Below are positions 17,998 to 26,084 of a stretch of DNA of 52,033 nt, one piece after another. The stretch is from Pseudomonadota bacterium (lineage in GTDB: Bacteria; Pseudomonadota; Gammaproteobacteria; Burkholderiales; Methylophilaceae): contig JAKQIT010000039.1 of the NCBI GenBank assembly GCA_029556915.1, positions 1 to 52,033 of the forward strand, read 5' to 3'. A model generated the notes under the pieces. That model was given only the letters and a program-made list of their open reading frames with translations, was not told where the DNA came from and ran no database searches. The position numbers and the translations under genes were made by a program. Positions within the stretch are counted from its first letter, which is position 1. Every line of letters starts with the position of its first letter.

Positions 17998-18964
17998 TTC
18001 TTAAGCTAATTTCACCTGCCGAAAAGCGCTGCAAACCAAGTGCAGTATCAACCAATAAAATGCCATCTTCGGCCACGTTGCTCACCACGCCTTGCACCTC
18101 GCGGCCGTCTGGCATCAGCATGCGCACAGGCTTTTGATGATATGCATGGTATTGCGTCCATTCATCACGCACTACGGTAAAACCATGCAACTCAAACTGG
18201 CTTAACACTTCAGCTAAATGCTTGAGCACAATCCCTAACAATGTGCTTTGCGGAATATGGCTGGTGCTTGCATGCGCTAAATCAATGGCGGGCTGGTCTA
18301 TATTTTTAAGCACTTTTTCGGGTAGGTTTAGGTTAATGCCAATGCCAATAACCGCTGCACTGGGGCCATCCATGTCACCTTGCAGCTCAATTAAAATACC
18401 CGCTAACTTTTTGCCATCAACTAGCACATCATTGGGCCATTTAAGTTGCACGTTATTAATACCAAAACTATTAAATGCCCTGATTAACGCCACGCCCACC
18501 GCCAAACTTAAGCCAGATAACGCCGCCGCCCCACATTGAAAGCGCCATAACAATGAAAAAGTTAAACTTGCGCCAAGATGAGACACCCAAGTGCGCCCGC
18601 GCCGCCCTTTGCCATTGGTTTGCAAGTTTGCCGCCACGCAGGTGACATGCGCCGCGCCTTTAGCACTTTGTTGCATTAAAAAAGTGTTGGTTGATTTTAC
18701 TTCATCTAAAATCTGCAAATTAAACCAAGCGCGTTGCTCACCAATCGCGCGTAGTACTTCATCTTGATTTAAAAATTCAACTGCCGTAGGCAATTTATAG
18801 CCACGCCCACGCACAGAAAAAATATCAATGCCTAAGTTTTGCGCATGTTGAATGGCGCTCCAAATGGTCGTGCGTGTCACCTTAAAATGCTGTGCTAGTG
18901 CCTCACCAGAATGGAATTTTCCATCAGCCAATAAGCGTAAAATAGGAAAAGTAAGTGCGTTCAT
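17990..18964 (-). CDS. birA: biotin-protein ligase / biotin operon repressor
   Basis: A 324-aa bifunctional BirA. Residues 1-60 are a winged helix (FHSGEALAQHFKVTRTTIW); residues 80-270 are the ligase domain with the adenylate loop NGKGRRGRTWVS and the conserved LKWPNDVLV; a small C-terminal domain follows. It biotinylates acetyl-CoA carboxylase and can repress biotin genes. It is divergent from glnS and convergent with the TonB receptor. Confidence 0.95.
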   Translation of the reverse strand: MNALTFPILRLLADGKFHSGEALAQHFKVTRTTIWSAIQHAQNLGIDIFSVRGRGYKLPTAVEFLNQDEVLRAIGEQRAWFNLQILDEVKSTNTFLMQQSAKGAAHVTCVAANLQTNGKGRRGRTWVSHLGASLTFSLLWRFQCGAAALSGLSLAVGVALIRAFNSFGINNVQLKWPNDVLVDGKKLAGILIELQGDMDGPSAAVIGIGINLNLPEKVLKNIDQPAIDLAHASTSHIPQSTLLGIVLKHLAEVLSQFELHGFTVVRDEWTQYHAYHQKPVRMLMPDGREVQGVVSNVAEDGILLVDTALGLQRFSAGEISLRST

Positions 18965-19054
18965 ATTGTCGAGAGTTTATCACACCCGCAACTAACCCTC
19001 TAAGCTGGTGTAAAATAACCCAAACTTCATTATTAGCGATTACAGCGAACATTT

Positions 19055-20836
19055 ATGTCACAAGAAAAAGCACCCATCCCGCTAGGCTCAAATTTTATTC
19101 GCGGCATTATTGACCGCGACTTAGCCGAAAACAAATACGCCACAAAAAAATGGGCAGGCAGCCCCGGCGATGCCGCGCACCAAAATGCGGGGCAGGTGGA
19201 TGTGGCTAAAATCCGCACACGCTTTCCGCCCGAGCCTAATGGCTATTTGCACATAGGCCACGCCAAAAGTATTTTTTTAAATTTTGGCCTCGCGCGCGAT
19301 TACGGCGGCATTTGCCATTTACGCTTTGACGACACCAACCCAGAAAAAGAAAGCCAAGAATACGTTGATAGCATCTCTGAAATGGTAAGCTGGCTGGGCT
19401 TTGGCTGGGATAATAATGGCCAAGATGGCAAAAAAGAATCTAACTTATACTTTGCCTCAGATTATTTTGATTTTATGTACCGCGCAGCAGAAGGCTTAAT
19501 TGAAAACGGCCATGCTTATGTAGATGAACAAACGGCCGATGAAATGCGCATTAACCGCGGCACGCTGACTGAAGCAGGTAAAGATTCGCCTTATCGCAAC
19601 CGCAGCGTGGCAGATAATTTAGCCAAATTCCGCGAAATGCGCGATGGCAAACACCCCGATGGTAGCATGGTGTTGCGCGCAAAAATTGACATGGCCTCAG
19701 GCAACATCAACATGCGCGACCCCGCTATTTACCGCATTCGCCGTGCGCACCACCACAACACGGGCGATAAATGGTGCATTTACCCCATGTACACCTTTGC
19801 TCACCCCATTGAAGACGCGCTTGAAACCGTTACCCACTCTATTTGCACGCTAGAGTTTGAAGACCAACGCCCATTTTACGATTGGCTGATGGAACACCTT
19901 GCCGAGGCTGGCTTAATTGCGCAACCCGTGCCAAAACAGTATGAATTTGCGCGCTTAAACCTCACCTACGTGGTGCTTTCAAAACGTAAACTCATTCAAC
20001 TGGTTGAAGATAAACACGTGAGCAGTTGGGATGACCCACGCCTGCCAACCCTAGCAGGCGCGCGCCGCCGCGGCTACACGCCTGAAGGCTTTAAGCTTTT
20101 TACCGACCGCATAGGCGTGAGCAAAGCCGATAGCTGGATTGAATATTCAATACTAGAAGACTGCATGCGCGAAGTGCTAAACCAAGAAGCCGAGCGCCGC
20201 ATTGCCGTGCTAGACCCCATTAAACTGGTGATTGATAACTACCCAGAAAACGCGAGCGAAGATTGCTTTGCGCCCAACCACCCGCTTAAACCAGAGCTAG
20301 GCAAGCGCACGGTGCAACTAAGCAAAACGCTATGGATAGAGCGCGAAGACTTTATGGAAGAGCCAGCAAAAGGCTACTTTAGGCTTTTCCCCGGCAATAT
20401 GGTGCGCCTGCGCTATGGCTATGTGGTGAAATGCACAAGCTGCGAAAAAGACCCGCAAGGTAATGTAACAACGGTGCACTGCGAATATCTGCCCGATACC
20501 AAATCAGGCACGCCCGGCTCCGATAGCGTAAAGGTAAAAGGCAATATTCACTGGGTGAGCGCCAACCACGCGCATGAGGCAGAAATTAGAATGTACGACA
20601 GACTGTTTAAAGACCCGCACCCAGGTAGCGGTGATAAAGACTTTTTAGAAGACATTAACCCAAACTCAGTCACCACTATAAAAGCGCAGCTAGAAGCCAG
20701 CCTAAAAGACGCAAAACCTGCCGAAAGCTTTCAATTTGAGCGCCACGGCTACTTTGTGGCAGACAGAAAAGAGAGCCTAGCAGGCAAGCCAGTGTTTAAT
20801 AGAACGGTGACGTTGAAGGATGCTTGGCAGAAGTAA
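19055..20836 (+). CDS. glnS: glutaminyl-tRNA synthetase
   Basis: A 593-aa class I synthetase that charges tRNA-Gln in the cytoplasm. It has PPEPNGYLHIGHAKS (HIGH motif) and VVLSKRKL (KMSKS-equivalent) and a C-terminal anticodon-binding beta-barrel. A long N-terminal lead (SQEKAPIPLGSNFIRGII) is typical of proteobacterial GlnS. The last 100 bases of the gene are duplicated, in degraded form, at 21570-21667, and the zeta-toxin-like gene begins one base after the glnS stop. Confidence 0.97.
   Translation: MSQEKAPIPLGSNFIRGIIDRDLAENKYATKKWAGSPGDAAHQNAGQVDVAKIRTRFPPEPNGYLHIGHAKSIFLNFGLARDYGGICHLRFDDTNPEKESQEYVDSISEMVSWLGFGWDNNGQDGKKESNLYFASDYFDFMYRAAEGLIENGHAYVDEQTADEMRINRGTLTEAGKDSPYRNRSVADNLAKFREMRDGKHPDGSMVLRAKIDMASGNINMRDPAIYRIRRAHHHNTGDKWCIYPMYTFAHPIEDALETVTHSICTLEFEDQRPFYDWLMEHLAEAGLIAQPVPKQYEFARLNLTYVVLSKRKLIQLVEDKHVSSWDDPRLPTLAGARRRGYTPEGFKLFTDRIGVSKADSWIEYSILEDCMREVLNQEAERRIAVLDPIKLVIDNYPENASEDCFAPNHPLKPELGKRTVQLSKTLWIEREDFMEEPAKGYFRLFPGNMVRLRYGYVVKCTSCEKDPQGNVTTVHCEYLPDTKSGTPGSDSVKVKGNIHWVSANHAHEAEIRMYDRLFKDPHPGSGDKDFLEDINPNSVTTIKAQLEASLKDAKPAESFQFERHGYFVADRKESLAGKPVFNRTVTLKDAWQK
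20735..20834 (+). repeat. glnS 3'-end direct repeat, intact copy
   Basis: The last 100 coding bases of glnS. From 20778 on it matches the second copy with one substitution and one 1-nt gap over 57 bases; the first part is clearly more diverged. Confidence 0.85.
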
Positions 20837-20837
20837 T

Positions 20838-21431
20838 ATGGATTCAGGTATTAAGCCACGAGTAATGATTTTCGCTGGTGCAAATGGCGCTGGAAAATCT
20901 ACTCATGCTGAGCCCATACTTAAAGCACTTGGTATAAGTACGTTTGTAAATGCAGATTACATTGCAAGAGGACTTTCTGGGTTAAACACAGAATCGGTTA
21001 ATTTTGAAGCTGGGCGTATTATGCTAAAACGCTTGCATGATTTAGCCGATGCAAAAGAAGACTTTGCATTTGAAAGTACGCTATCAAGCCGAACATTCGC
21101 TTTCTTTTTGCGTAAACTAAAGGCTGAAGGCTATAGCATTAGTATTTTTTACTTTACCTTAAGTGATGCGAGACTTGCTTATAGACGTGTACGTCATAGA
21201 GTGAAGTTAGGCGGGCATGACATCCCGCAAAAAGTAATTACTAGGCGTTTTTATCGTAGCTTAAATAATTTTTTTAACCTATATTTACCACTTGCAGACA
21301 CTTGGATAGTTTTTGATAACTCCACAGGCAAAACAGCAACATCAATAGCATGGTATATTAATAACCAAACACTGATAAAGAGCCAAAAATTATGGAAAAA
21401 AATCAACCACCTAGCCAACCAGCAGCAATAA
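20838..21431 (+). CDS. zeta-toxin-like AAA kinase
   Basis: A 197-aa P-loop kinase with Walker A FAGANGAGKST at residues 12-22. Other features fit the zeta-toxin-like COG4185 family: FVNADYIARGLS (the Asp after the AD), FESTLSSRTF, and the RRVRHRV arginine region. Zeta toxins phosphorylate UDP-N-acetylglucosamine, but this family is broad. The ATG at 20838 is one base after the glnS stop, so translation presumably depends on glnS. A 53-aa ORF overlaps its end and may be a partner. Base composition is more AT-rich than glnS. The toxin role is inferred from family only. Confidence 0.8.
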   Translation: MDSGIKPRVMIFAGANGAGKSTHAEPILKALGISTFVNADYIARGLSGLNTESVNFEAGRIMLKRLHDLADAKEDFAFESTLSSRTFAFFLRKLKAEGYSISIFYFTLSDARLAYRRVRHRVKLGGHDIPQKVITRRFYRSLNNFFNLYLPLADTWIVFDNSTGKTATSIAWYINNQTLIKSQKLWKKINHLANQQQ

Positions 21432-21553
21432 CACCAGACTCTAAAAGTTTACGTGCTGCGTTGGTTCAAGCCTCAAAACAAGCCAATCGCATGGCTGATG
21501 CTTTTGGTTTAAAAGTGCCGACTGCACAAGTTGAGCAAGTGAAACAAAAATAA
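21392..21553 (+). CDS. small ORF overlapping the zeta-like gene, possible antitoxin
   Basis: A 53-aa ORF overlapping the last 40 bases of the kinase gene in another frame. Its product starts MEKNQPPSQPAAITPDSKSL and has a predicted helix AALVQASKQANRMADAFGLK. It is too short for a safe family call, but a small protein paired with a zeta-like kinase fits a toxin-antitoxin layout. No clear RBS was found, so coupling to the kinase gene is likely. Confidence 0.55.
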   Translation: MEKNQPPSQPAAITPDSKSLRAALVQASKQANRMADAFGLKVPTAQVEQVKQK

Positions 21554-21569
21554 ATGTGTATAAATCCAC

Positions 21570-21667
21570 TTGAGCGCCAAGGCTATTTGTTGCCGATAGA
21601 AAAGACAGCGTAGCAGGCAAGCCAGTGTTTAATAGAACAGTGACGTTGAAGGATGCTTGGCAGAAGT
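21570..21667 (+). repeat. glnS 3'-end direct repeat, degraded copy
   Basis: A 98-bp copy of the glnS end (TTGAGCGCC ... GCAGAAGT) with substitutions and single-base deletions, so it is not translatable as GlnS. It closes the toxin-like module, like an insertion duplication or a leftover old gene end. Confidence 0.85.
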
Positions 21668-21725
21668 GACTACCCTTAAATCTTAAAGTAACTGTAAAGT
21701 TGTTAAACTTTTGAAGGCTCTAAAA

Positions 21726-22883
21726 ATGATTATAAGTAGATTAAAGCTTAAGAATTGGAAAAATTTCAAATCTGTCGATATAAAATTTCTTGAGAGGGTT
21801 TATCTTATTGGGCCAAATGCCTCGGGTAAATCAAATCTACTTGATGCACTAAAGTTTCTAAGAGATGTTGCAAAATCTGAAGGTGGCGGATTGCAGCGTG
21901 CAATAAAAGATAGAGGTGGAATTAAAAAACTTAGGTGCCTTTTTGCAAGAAAAGATACCGAAGTATTATTGGAAATTGAATTGTCAGAAAACGCTGAATC
22001 CGAACCTAAATGGAAATATGTCTTAGGTTTTAAAGGGGAAGGTAAAGGTGCTAATAGAGTTATTGTTAGTAAAGAAATAGTACAAAACCTTTCAACAAAT
22101 AAATATATCCTTGATAGACCTGATACTAGTGATCATACAGACCCTGACCAATTAACCCAAACTCGTCTTGAGCAAATTAGCGCAAACAAAGAGTTTAGGG
22201 AAATATCGGACTTTCTTGGATCCTTCTTATATTTACATTTAGTTCCGCAATTGCTCAAGTATGCTGACCAATTAGGAGGTTACCGATTAGAAAATGATCC
22301 TTTTGGCCAAGCTTTTCTTGAAAAGATAGCAAAAACTACTGAACGTACTCGCGCATCCAGACTGCATAAAATTGAAATGGGTTTAAAAACTTGTGTACCA
22401 AACATGGGTAATCTAAGGTACGTACGTGATGAAACAACTGGAACACCACACTTGGAGGCGCTATTTGGTCACTGGAGACCAGATGCTGGCTGGCAAAGAG
22501 AAGACCAATTTTCAGATGGTACATTAAGGCTTCTAGGCATAATGTGGAATCTTCTAGACGGAAATAGTCCTTTAATGTTGGAGGAACCAGAACTATCACT
22601 AAATGAAGATATAGTGCGACGCATTCACTCACTTATATGGCAAATGCAACGTCAGGCCAAATATTCTCGTCAGATATTTATCACTACACATAGTGAAGCG
22701 TTGTTAAGCGACCAAAGTATTAATCCTGACGAAGTGATTAGGCTTGAGCCTACGTCAGATGGAACAGTGATATTAGCCTCATCTTTGGAAGAGAAGGGGC
22801 TAATTAAAGCTGGATATACGGTTGCAGAAGTAATGCTTCCAAAGAACAAACCAGCGCAAATTGATCAACTAGCACTGTTCTAA
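21726..22883 (+). CDS. ABC/AAA-type ATPase (AAA_21-like), probable defence component
   Basis: A 385-aa ATPase of the SMC/RecF/OLD-like class. Residues 1-20 resemble the N-terminal strand-hairpin of RecF-like proteins (LKLKNWKNFKSVDIKF). Walker A GPNASGKS is at 29-36; the signature QFSDGTLRLLGI, Walker B PLMLEEPELSL and the switch His ITTHSEALLS lie in the C-terminal third. The ATG at 21726 is preferred because GAAGG lies 8 nt upstream; a TTG at 21711 would add five residues. It is followed after 6 bp by a TOPRIM-like gene, resembling ATPase-nuclease pairs of phage-defence systems such as PARIS-like and OLD-like types. The region is AT-rich. Function is inferred. Confidence 0.85.
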   Translation: MIISRLKLKNWKNFKSVDIKFLERVYLIGPNASGKSNLLDALKFLRDVAKSEGGGLQRAIKDRGGIKKLRCLFARKDTEVLLEIELSENAESEPKWKYVLGFKGEGKGANRVIVSKEIVQNLSTNKYILDRPDTSDHTDPDQLTQTRLEQISANKEFREISDFLGSFLYLHLVPQLLKYADQLGGYRLENDPFGQAFLEKIAKTTERTRASRLHKIEMGLKTCVPNMGNLRYVRDETTGTPHLEALFGHWRPDAGWQREDQFSDGTLRLLGIMWNLLDGNSPLMLEEPELSLNEDIVRRIHSLIWQMQRQAKYSRQIFITTHSEALLSDQSINPDEVIRLEPTSDGTVILASSLEEKGLIKAGYTVAEVMLPKNKPAQIDQLALF

Positions 22884-22889
22884 TTATTT

Positions 22890-23489
22890 ATGCCCATTAA
22901 GAAAGTTGCTATTGTCGGTGAAGACGAACTTAGTCTTGCTATTTTAACTAAACTGCTCAATAACTATCAAACTGATGCATGTATAGAGTATTCTTTCTTA
23001 GCTAGAGGTTTTGGTAATATTAAAACCAACATTTCTAAATACATTAATGCAAGCCAAGTGTTACCTCATGTTATCTTGACGGATTTGGATAACTATACAT
23101 GCGCACGCTCATTATTTACTGATTGGAACATAACTGTTATCCCACCAAGGTGTTTATTTCGAATTGCAGTAAAAGAGGTTGAAGCTTGGATATTATCTGA
23201 TAGGCAAGGGGTGGCGGATTTGTTGGGGATTCAATTAAACAAAATACCACCTTACCCTGAGCAAGTGCAAGACCCTAAAGAGGTGTTTCTCAACTTGGCA
23301 AAGAAATCTAGGCGAAAGGGACTTTCAGCAGAGTTGGTCTCTAAAAACTCTGCCAATATTATGATTGGGCCACTATATAATTTCAGAATGTGTGAATTTG
23401 TTAGAAATTCTTGGAATGTTGAACTTGCTATTCAAAACTCAAATAGCTTATCAAAGGCAGTATCGAGAATAACAGAGTTACAATTGTAG
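22890..23489 (+). CDS. TOPRIM-like (DUF4276-like) partner of the ATPase
   Basis: A 199-aa protein. Its start IVGEDELSLAIL fits TOPRIM motif 1 with the catalytic Glu (Glu11), and VILTDLDNYT gives the second motif DxD (Asp65, Asp67). The stretch VKEVEAWILSDRQGVADLLG (20 residues) matches the DUF4276-like pattern in which an EAW...D core follows. TOPRIM proteins of this type are often nucleases or RNA-targeting effectors paired with AAA ATPases. The gene is separated by 6 bp from the ATPase gene. No strong RBS precedes the ATG, so coupling is likely. The family assignment is from motifs only. Confidence 0.75.
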   Translation: MPIKKVAIVGEDELSLAILTKLLNNYQTDACIEYSFLARGFGNIKTNISKYINASQVLPHVILTDLDNYTCARSLFTDWNITVIPPRCLFRIAVKEVEAWILSDRQGVADLLGIQLNKIPPYPEQVQDPKEVFLNLAKKSRRKGLSAELVSKNSANIMIGPLYNFRMCEFVRNSWNVELAIQNSNSLSKAVSRITELQL

Positions 23490-23500
23490 ATATATTTCCT

Positions 23501-24079
23501 ATGATTAAACTTACACAGGCCTACCGCCTCCTAAACCACGGCCCTACAATTCTTGTTTCATCTAGCTTTAACGGCAAGCAAAATATCATGGCGGCGGCGT
23601 GGAATATGCCGCTCGATTTTGACCCACCAAAAATTTGCGTAGTGATTGATAAAAAAACCTATACGCGCGAGTTGATTGAGGCTTCTGGCAGCTTTGCCAT
23701 TAATGTGCCGTGCGTAGCGCAGGTGGATTTGGTCACCAAGCTAGGCTCATATTCTGGGCGCGAGCTGCAAGGCACCGATAAATTTGCAGAAAATCAACTA
23801 CAAACCTTTGCCGCCAAGCACATTGCCGCGCCCTTGCTGACGGGCTGCGTGGCGTGGCTAGAGTGCAAAATTATCCCCGAGCCGCATAACCAAAACACTT
23901 ACGATTTATTTATTGCAGAAGTGGTTGCCGCTTATGCGGATGAGCGCGTTTTTTCAAACAAAGGAAATGGTCAGTACCATTGGCATTTTGAAGGGCATGA
24001 TGCATTACGCACCATTCACCACGTAGCCGGCGGTGCATTTTTTGCGGCGGGTAAAAGCATTCAAGCCCAAAATACTTAA
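23501..24079 (+). CDS. flavin reductase family protein (DIM6/NTAB-like)
   Basis: A 192-aa FMN-binding split-barrel protein. The N-terminal VSSSFNGKQNIMAAAWNMPLD and central SGSFAINVPC are typical of the flavin-reductase-like family (HpaC/NTAB/DIM6). It probably reduces FMN or binds it in an oxidoreductase role. GC-richer codons than the preceding ATPase/TOPRIM genes suggest it belongs to the chromosome backbone. It lies 12 nt after the TOPRIM-like gene. Confidence 0.85.
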   Translation: MIKLTQAYRLLNHGPTILVSSSFNGKQNIMAAAWNMPLDFDPPKICVVIDKKTYTRELIEASGSFAINVPCVAQVDLVTKLGSYSGRELQGTDKFAENQLQTFAAKHIAAPLLTGCVAWLECKIIPEPHNQNTYDLFIAEVVAAYADERVFSNKGNGQYHWHFEGHDALRTIHHVAGGAFFAAGKSIQAQNT

Positions 24080-24183
24080 TTTTTGCCCAGCAAAAAAGCT
24101 ACCAATTCACCCAAAAAATACGCCCAAAAATGGCAGTTAAAAAAAGCTTTAAAACGCCTCAATTTAAACACACATCATTTCAC

Positions 24184-24247
24184 CACCTCTGTAAGCCAGT
24201 ATCCATGCGGCTCGCAGAGGCATAAAATTTTCTCGGCAGTATTTTGT
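24184..24247 (+). repeat. REP-like palindrome, copy 4
   Basis: The arms CCTCTGTAAGCC and GGCTCGCAGAGG flank the loop AGTATCCATGC, followed by TCTCGGCAGTATTTT. It lies in the 241-bp gap between the flavin reductase and corA, the only intergenic copy between two genes in tandem on the same strand apart from copy 5. No gene is seen in the rest of the gap. Confidence 0.85.
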
Positions 24248-24320
24248 TGTATTGAAATGCAAAAATACGCATAATGACATGAGTATATTTAATGGTTAGT
24301 TTTAGACGTAGTGTCCAATT

Positions 24321-25421
24321 ATGAAAAAACCTCGCCTCACTAGATTAAAAAAACATCGTGCTAAAAAAACAGGCTTGCCGCCTGGTGCGCTTGTGTATGT
24401 GGGCGATGCAGAGCAAAAAAATTTAGCACAGCCTAAAATTAGCAAAATTGTTTACGATGCAAGCGGCATGCTTGAGTGCGAATTAACATTTGAGGAATTG
24501 CTCAATTTTAAGCCAGACCCCGCCAAAAAAACGTGGCTGAATGTGCATGGCGTCCATGAACCGGCGCTGATTAAACAAATTGGCGATAAGTTTGATCTGC
24601 ACCCGTTGGTGATAGAAGATATTCTGAATACCGAGCAACGTCCAAAACTAGATGAGTTTGATGATTACGTTTTTTTAGAAACGCGGCTATTTTATTATCA
24701 TGCTGATGAAATGGCAGTGAGCTCTGAGCAGCTTAGTTTGGTGCTGGGCAAAAACTTTTTGCTCACTTTTCAAGAGCGATCAACCGGTGCGTTTGAGCCA
24801 ATCCGCGAGCGTTTGCGGGCTACCCGTGCGCAGATGCGCGAGCAGGGCGTAGATTATCTGGCGTATGCTTTACTTGATAGTGTGGTAGATAGATATTTTG
24901 GCGTGCTAGAAGAAGTGGGTGAAGCTAGCGAGGCTTTAGAAGAAGCGTTACTAGCATCGCCCAGCAATAGCGAGTTGCACAGTATTCATCAGCTTAAGCA
25001 TGTGAGTATAGAGTTGCGCCGTGCTGTGTGGCCATTGCGTGAGGTGATTAACAGTTTAGGCCGGAATGAAAAGGGCTTTTTTCAGCCAAGCACCATGCCA
25101 TACTTGCACGATGTGTACGACCACACGGTGAGTTTTATTGAATCGTTAGAGTCGATCCGCGATACTTTAAGCGGCATGATGGATATTTACATGGCAAGCG
25201 TCAGCCAGCGGGTAAATTTAGAAGTGCGCGCGCTCACTGTGGTGGCCATGCTGTTTATGCCGGCCACTTTGATTGCGGGCATTTTTGGAATGAACTTTAA
25301 CAAAATGCCTTGGATTAACGAAGCCAATGGCTTTTGGTGGGCGATTGGTATCATGGCGGCCATTGCACTCGTAATGATTTTAATTTTTTGGCGCAGGCAG
25401 TGGTTAAGTAGTAAAACTTAG
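24321..25421 (+). CDS. corA: magnesium/cobalt transporter CorA
   Basis: A 366-aa inner-membrane channel. The large cytoplasmic N-terminal domain is followed by two C-terminal membrane helices (ALTVVAMLFMPATLIAGIFG and IGIMAAIALVMILIFW). The signature GMNFNKMPW ends the first helix (GMN motif, usual position for selectivity). It overlaps the convergent msrA stop by 4 bp (25418-25421), so no spacer or terminator separates them. Confidence 0.95.
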   Translation: MKKPRLTRLKKHRAKKTGLPPGALVYVGDAEQKNLAQPKISKIVYDASGMLECELTFEELLNFKPDPAKKTWLNVHGVHEPALIKQIGDKFDLHPLVIEDILNTEQRPKLDEFDDYVFLETRLFYYHADEMAVSSEQLSLVLGKNFLLTFQERSTGAFEPIRERLRATRAQMREQGVDYLAYALLDSVVDRYFGVLEEVGEASEALEEALLASPSNSELHSIHQLKHVSIELRRAVWPLREVINSLGRNEKGFFQPSTMPYLHDVYDHTVSFIESLESIRDTLSGMMDIYMASVSQRVNLEVRALTVVAMLFMPATLIAGIFGMNFNKMPWINEANGFWWAIGIMAAIALVMILIFWRRQWLSSKT

Positions 25422-25957
25422 TTTTTAATCAGCTGCGCATACTTCGCCCGTATCTTCGCTGCCTTGGGCGCCGCTACTGCCAAGCAATATGGATTATCTG
25501 GGTTTTTAGCAAAATAATCTTGGTGATAATCTTCGGCGGGGTAAAAAGTTTCAGCGCCATTAATCTGCGTCACTATTGGCGCGCTGTAAATTTGCGCGGC
25601 GTTAAACTCGGCAATCATTTTTACTGTGGCATCATGTTGCGCCTGATGTTGGCAAAACACGGCTGAGCGATATTGCGTGCCAATATCATTGCCTTGGCGG
25701 TTAAGCGTGTTGGGGTCGTGCGACACCAAAAACACTTCAAGCAAGGTTTCAAAGCTCACCGCATTAGCATCAAAAGTGATTCTAATGCCCTCAGCATGGC
25801 CAGTGTCACCATTGCAGATTTCTTTGTAAGTCGGGTTTGTAGTATGTCCGCCAATATAGCCAGATTCCACTTTGCTCACGCCTTTGATTTGGCTAAAAAC
25901 GGGCTCGGTACACCAAAAGCAGCCGCCGGCAAAAATTGCAATTTGTGGGTTGTTCAT
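25418..25957 (-). CDS. msrA: peptide-methionine (S)-S-oxide reductase
   Basis: A 179-aa enzyme that repairs oxidised methionine using thioredoxin. GGCFWCTEPVF holds the active-site Cys in the GCFWC motif; YFPAEDYHQDYF is the conserved C-terminal block. The ATG at 25957 is chosen because AAGGTG lies 7 nt upstream; the ATG at 25960 is also possible. It is divergent from the Y-family polymerase gene, with the start-to-start gap of about 127 bp likely holding both promoters. Confidence 0.95.
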   Translation of the reverse strand: MNNPQIAIFAGGCFWCTEPVFSQIKGVSKVESGYIGGHTTNPTYKEICNGDTGHAEGIRITFDANAVSFETLLEVFLVSHDPNTLNRQGNDIGTQYRSAVFCQHQAQHDATVKMIAEFNAAQIYSAPIVTQINGAETFYPAEDYHQDYFAKNPDNPYCLAVAAPKAAKIRAKYAQLIKN

Positions 25958-26084
25958 CATCGCACCTTTGAAGTGATTAAATAAAAAATTAACACACTTT
26001 GTCATCTAAAAATGAGACTAAAAGCGTATGATGGTTAGTCAGCATTTCACTCAAAACATTACATTAGTTTAAGCTTTTTTTCGC

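Noticed and set aside
20838-23489. An integrase-driven island using glnS as an attachment site
   Set aside because: No integrase or recombinase gene was found nearby and glnS is not a classic tRNA site, so only the duplication itself is reported.
24083-24274. 63-aa ORF after the flavin reductase
   Set aside because: Much of it lies across the REP-like palindrome at 24184; there is no RBS and the sequence has no protein-like pattern.
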